A DNA stretch of 64,000 nt from Neelides folsomi (lineage: Eukaryota; Arthropoda; Collembola; Neelipleona; Neelidae), in NCBI GenBank assembly GCA_034687125.1, contig JAQGBZ010000001.1:716297-780296 (forward strand). Direction: 5' to 3'. Below the pieces are notes generated by a model, which saw nothing but the letters and a program-made list of their open reading frames with translations, did not search any database and was not told where the DNA came from. This document shows, piece by piece, positions 62,773-64,000 of this stretch. Position 1 is the stretch's first letter; each line of letters starts with the position of its first letter. The position numbers and the translations under genes are program-made.

Positions 62773-64000
62773 TTGTGGGAAAACCACAGAACTAAACTTA
62801 ATTACTTTAATCTTGGAATTTGAGCTTTGATCACTTTCCAAAATCTCTTCCTAACAAATTCTCATTCCAATCCCACCCACGAACCTTTTAATTTTGACCG
62901 TTTAATTTCAACCGTTTAAATCTTCCAAACTTTGTATTTAAATATTATTTATCTCTTTAGTGGAAAACGGTTGTAATTGCTTTATATAAATTCATAATTG
63001 GATTTGGATTAAAGATTTACATTAATTTGTAATGTTTAAAACTGATGTACAAAACAAAAGTCTTTATTTTCAATAATCATAAAATGCCAAATTGAATTGA
63101 TGTCAAAATGGTAAGAAAACCTTTTAACTTGTATGTTATCGCTTAATAGCTCAAGTTGTATAAAGAGTTGCGGATGGAATTATAGCCCCAGAAATTGCTA
63201 ATGGACGATGTAAGAAGTTATTGGATTAAATAGATTAAAGGAGTTCCGGAAGTCCATAACTCCTGGGAGGAGAAGAGGATCCCGACAAGGACAGGACAAG
63301 AGGGCAATAAAGTGTAGTGTGTACATTATTTGAACCAACCTTCTGATGTGTCTTGTGGGTCTATGGGGGGCTAGTTAATGAATGGCCTTGTCTCGTAATA
63401 CACAACTTGGGGATTTGTAGCCTTTTCCACACCCATATAATTTCAACTTGCTCTATTTGACGACAAGATCACAAATAAGGAAACTCGGGGTTTATTTATT
63501 TTAATACTCGGACAAACTTATTCCCTTTACGTCTCTGCCATGGTCATTTTCCTCCTTCGTCCCCAATAAAGGCGTGGCGGACCGAAAGTTAAACTTTAAT
63601 TTCAACCTCTCATTCCCATTCATTTCAATAATTATTTTTATTATAAGCGGGACAAAATTAACTTACAAGCATTTAGAAATAATTTAAACAATGTCCATTT
63701 TAAATTTTAAAGAAGCTTAAGTTATCTGATTCAAACTTTTTTTGCATGTATTTTGCATCATTCTTATTATCATATCACAATAAATATTTATATTCTTACA
63801 ACAGATATAACTTTATTATCTTTTATTTTTAAAAACTTTAATTAATCGTTGAATTGGGCTTTCAAAACCATTCACATTTCACGTGTGCAGTGTACTATTC
63901 GTGAGCACGGGAGTTGTCAAAACCCCTTTTACGACTACCTTGCATTCTTTTCTCAAATTATTCAGTATATCACATTTTGCACTTTAATTAATCATTAGTT
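62773..64000. other. Intergenic to window end
   Basis: 1.2 kb with no supported gene. The section at about 63230-63610 is less AT-rich than its surroundings, but has no coding frame of note on either strand. Confidence 0.4.

Overview
This is nuclear DNA of an arthropod. Genes have introns (canonical GT-AG, mostly 50-900 nt), intergenic DNA is AT-rich, and ten genes encode chemosensory proteins (CSPs, the OS-D/A10 family), which is restricted to arthropods. Most of these CSP genes have several introns, unlike the usual single-intron insect CSP. I therefore lean towards a non-insect hexapod such as a springtail, but I cannot prove the taxon from sequence alone.

Layout. 0.1-1.7 kb: 3' end of an unrecognised gene. 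2.4-11.4 kb: three conserved housekeeping genes. SMARCE1/BAP111 (minus, SWI/SNF HMG-box subunit) and UBAP1 (plus, ESCRT-I subunit) are divergent, and MNAT1/MAT1 (minus, TFIIH/CAK RING subunit) is convergent to UBAP1. A foldback element of about 0.73 kb sits in the second intron of UBAP1. 11.4-14.9 kb is gene-poor. 14.9-36.6 kb: first CSP array, six genes, all plus strand. 37.7-45.7 kb: a block of other genes: a small membrane-protein gene with an in-frame TGA, NADSYN1 (minus), an RIIa-domain gene (plus) and NCLN/nicalin (minus). 46.4-47.1 kb: a degraded transposon-like inverted structure. 47.6-53.4 kb: second CSP array, four genes, plus strand. 53.8-59.9 kb: a second membrane-protein gene whose frame stays open past a TGA, an HP1/CBX gene (minus) and AFG2B/SPATA5L1 (plus), the last two sharing a 151-bp head-to-head spacer. 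60.4-62.8 kb: two tandem secreted lipocalin-like genes. The last 1.2 kb shows no gene.

The CSPs all have signal peptides and four conserved cysteines, normally C-x6-C-x18-C-x2-C. Four of them (CSP-3, -7, -9, -10) form a subfamily marked by a 19-nt microexon encoding V-G-R-W-(I/L)-K with a fixed phase. CSP-10 also has a 14-nt exon. Several have long Pro/Ala/Thr- or acidic C-terminal tails. CSP-4 and CSP-6 are close paralogues, and CSP-4 carries a segment resembling the UBAP1-intron repeat.

The strongest hunt results are: (1) two phase-compatible, equal-length (76 nt) copies of one SMARCE1 exon that can only be used alternatively; (2) the CSP microexon subfamily; (3) two small membrane-protein genes interrupted by in-frame TGA codons; (4) the UBAP1-intron foldback element whose terminal repeat supplies a splice donor and resembles part of CSP-4. 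Exon boundaries were derived by hand from splice signals, reading frame and family similarity; no transcript data were available.
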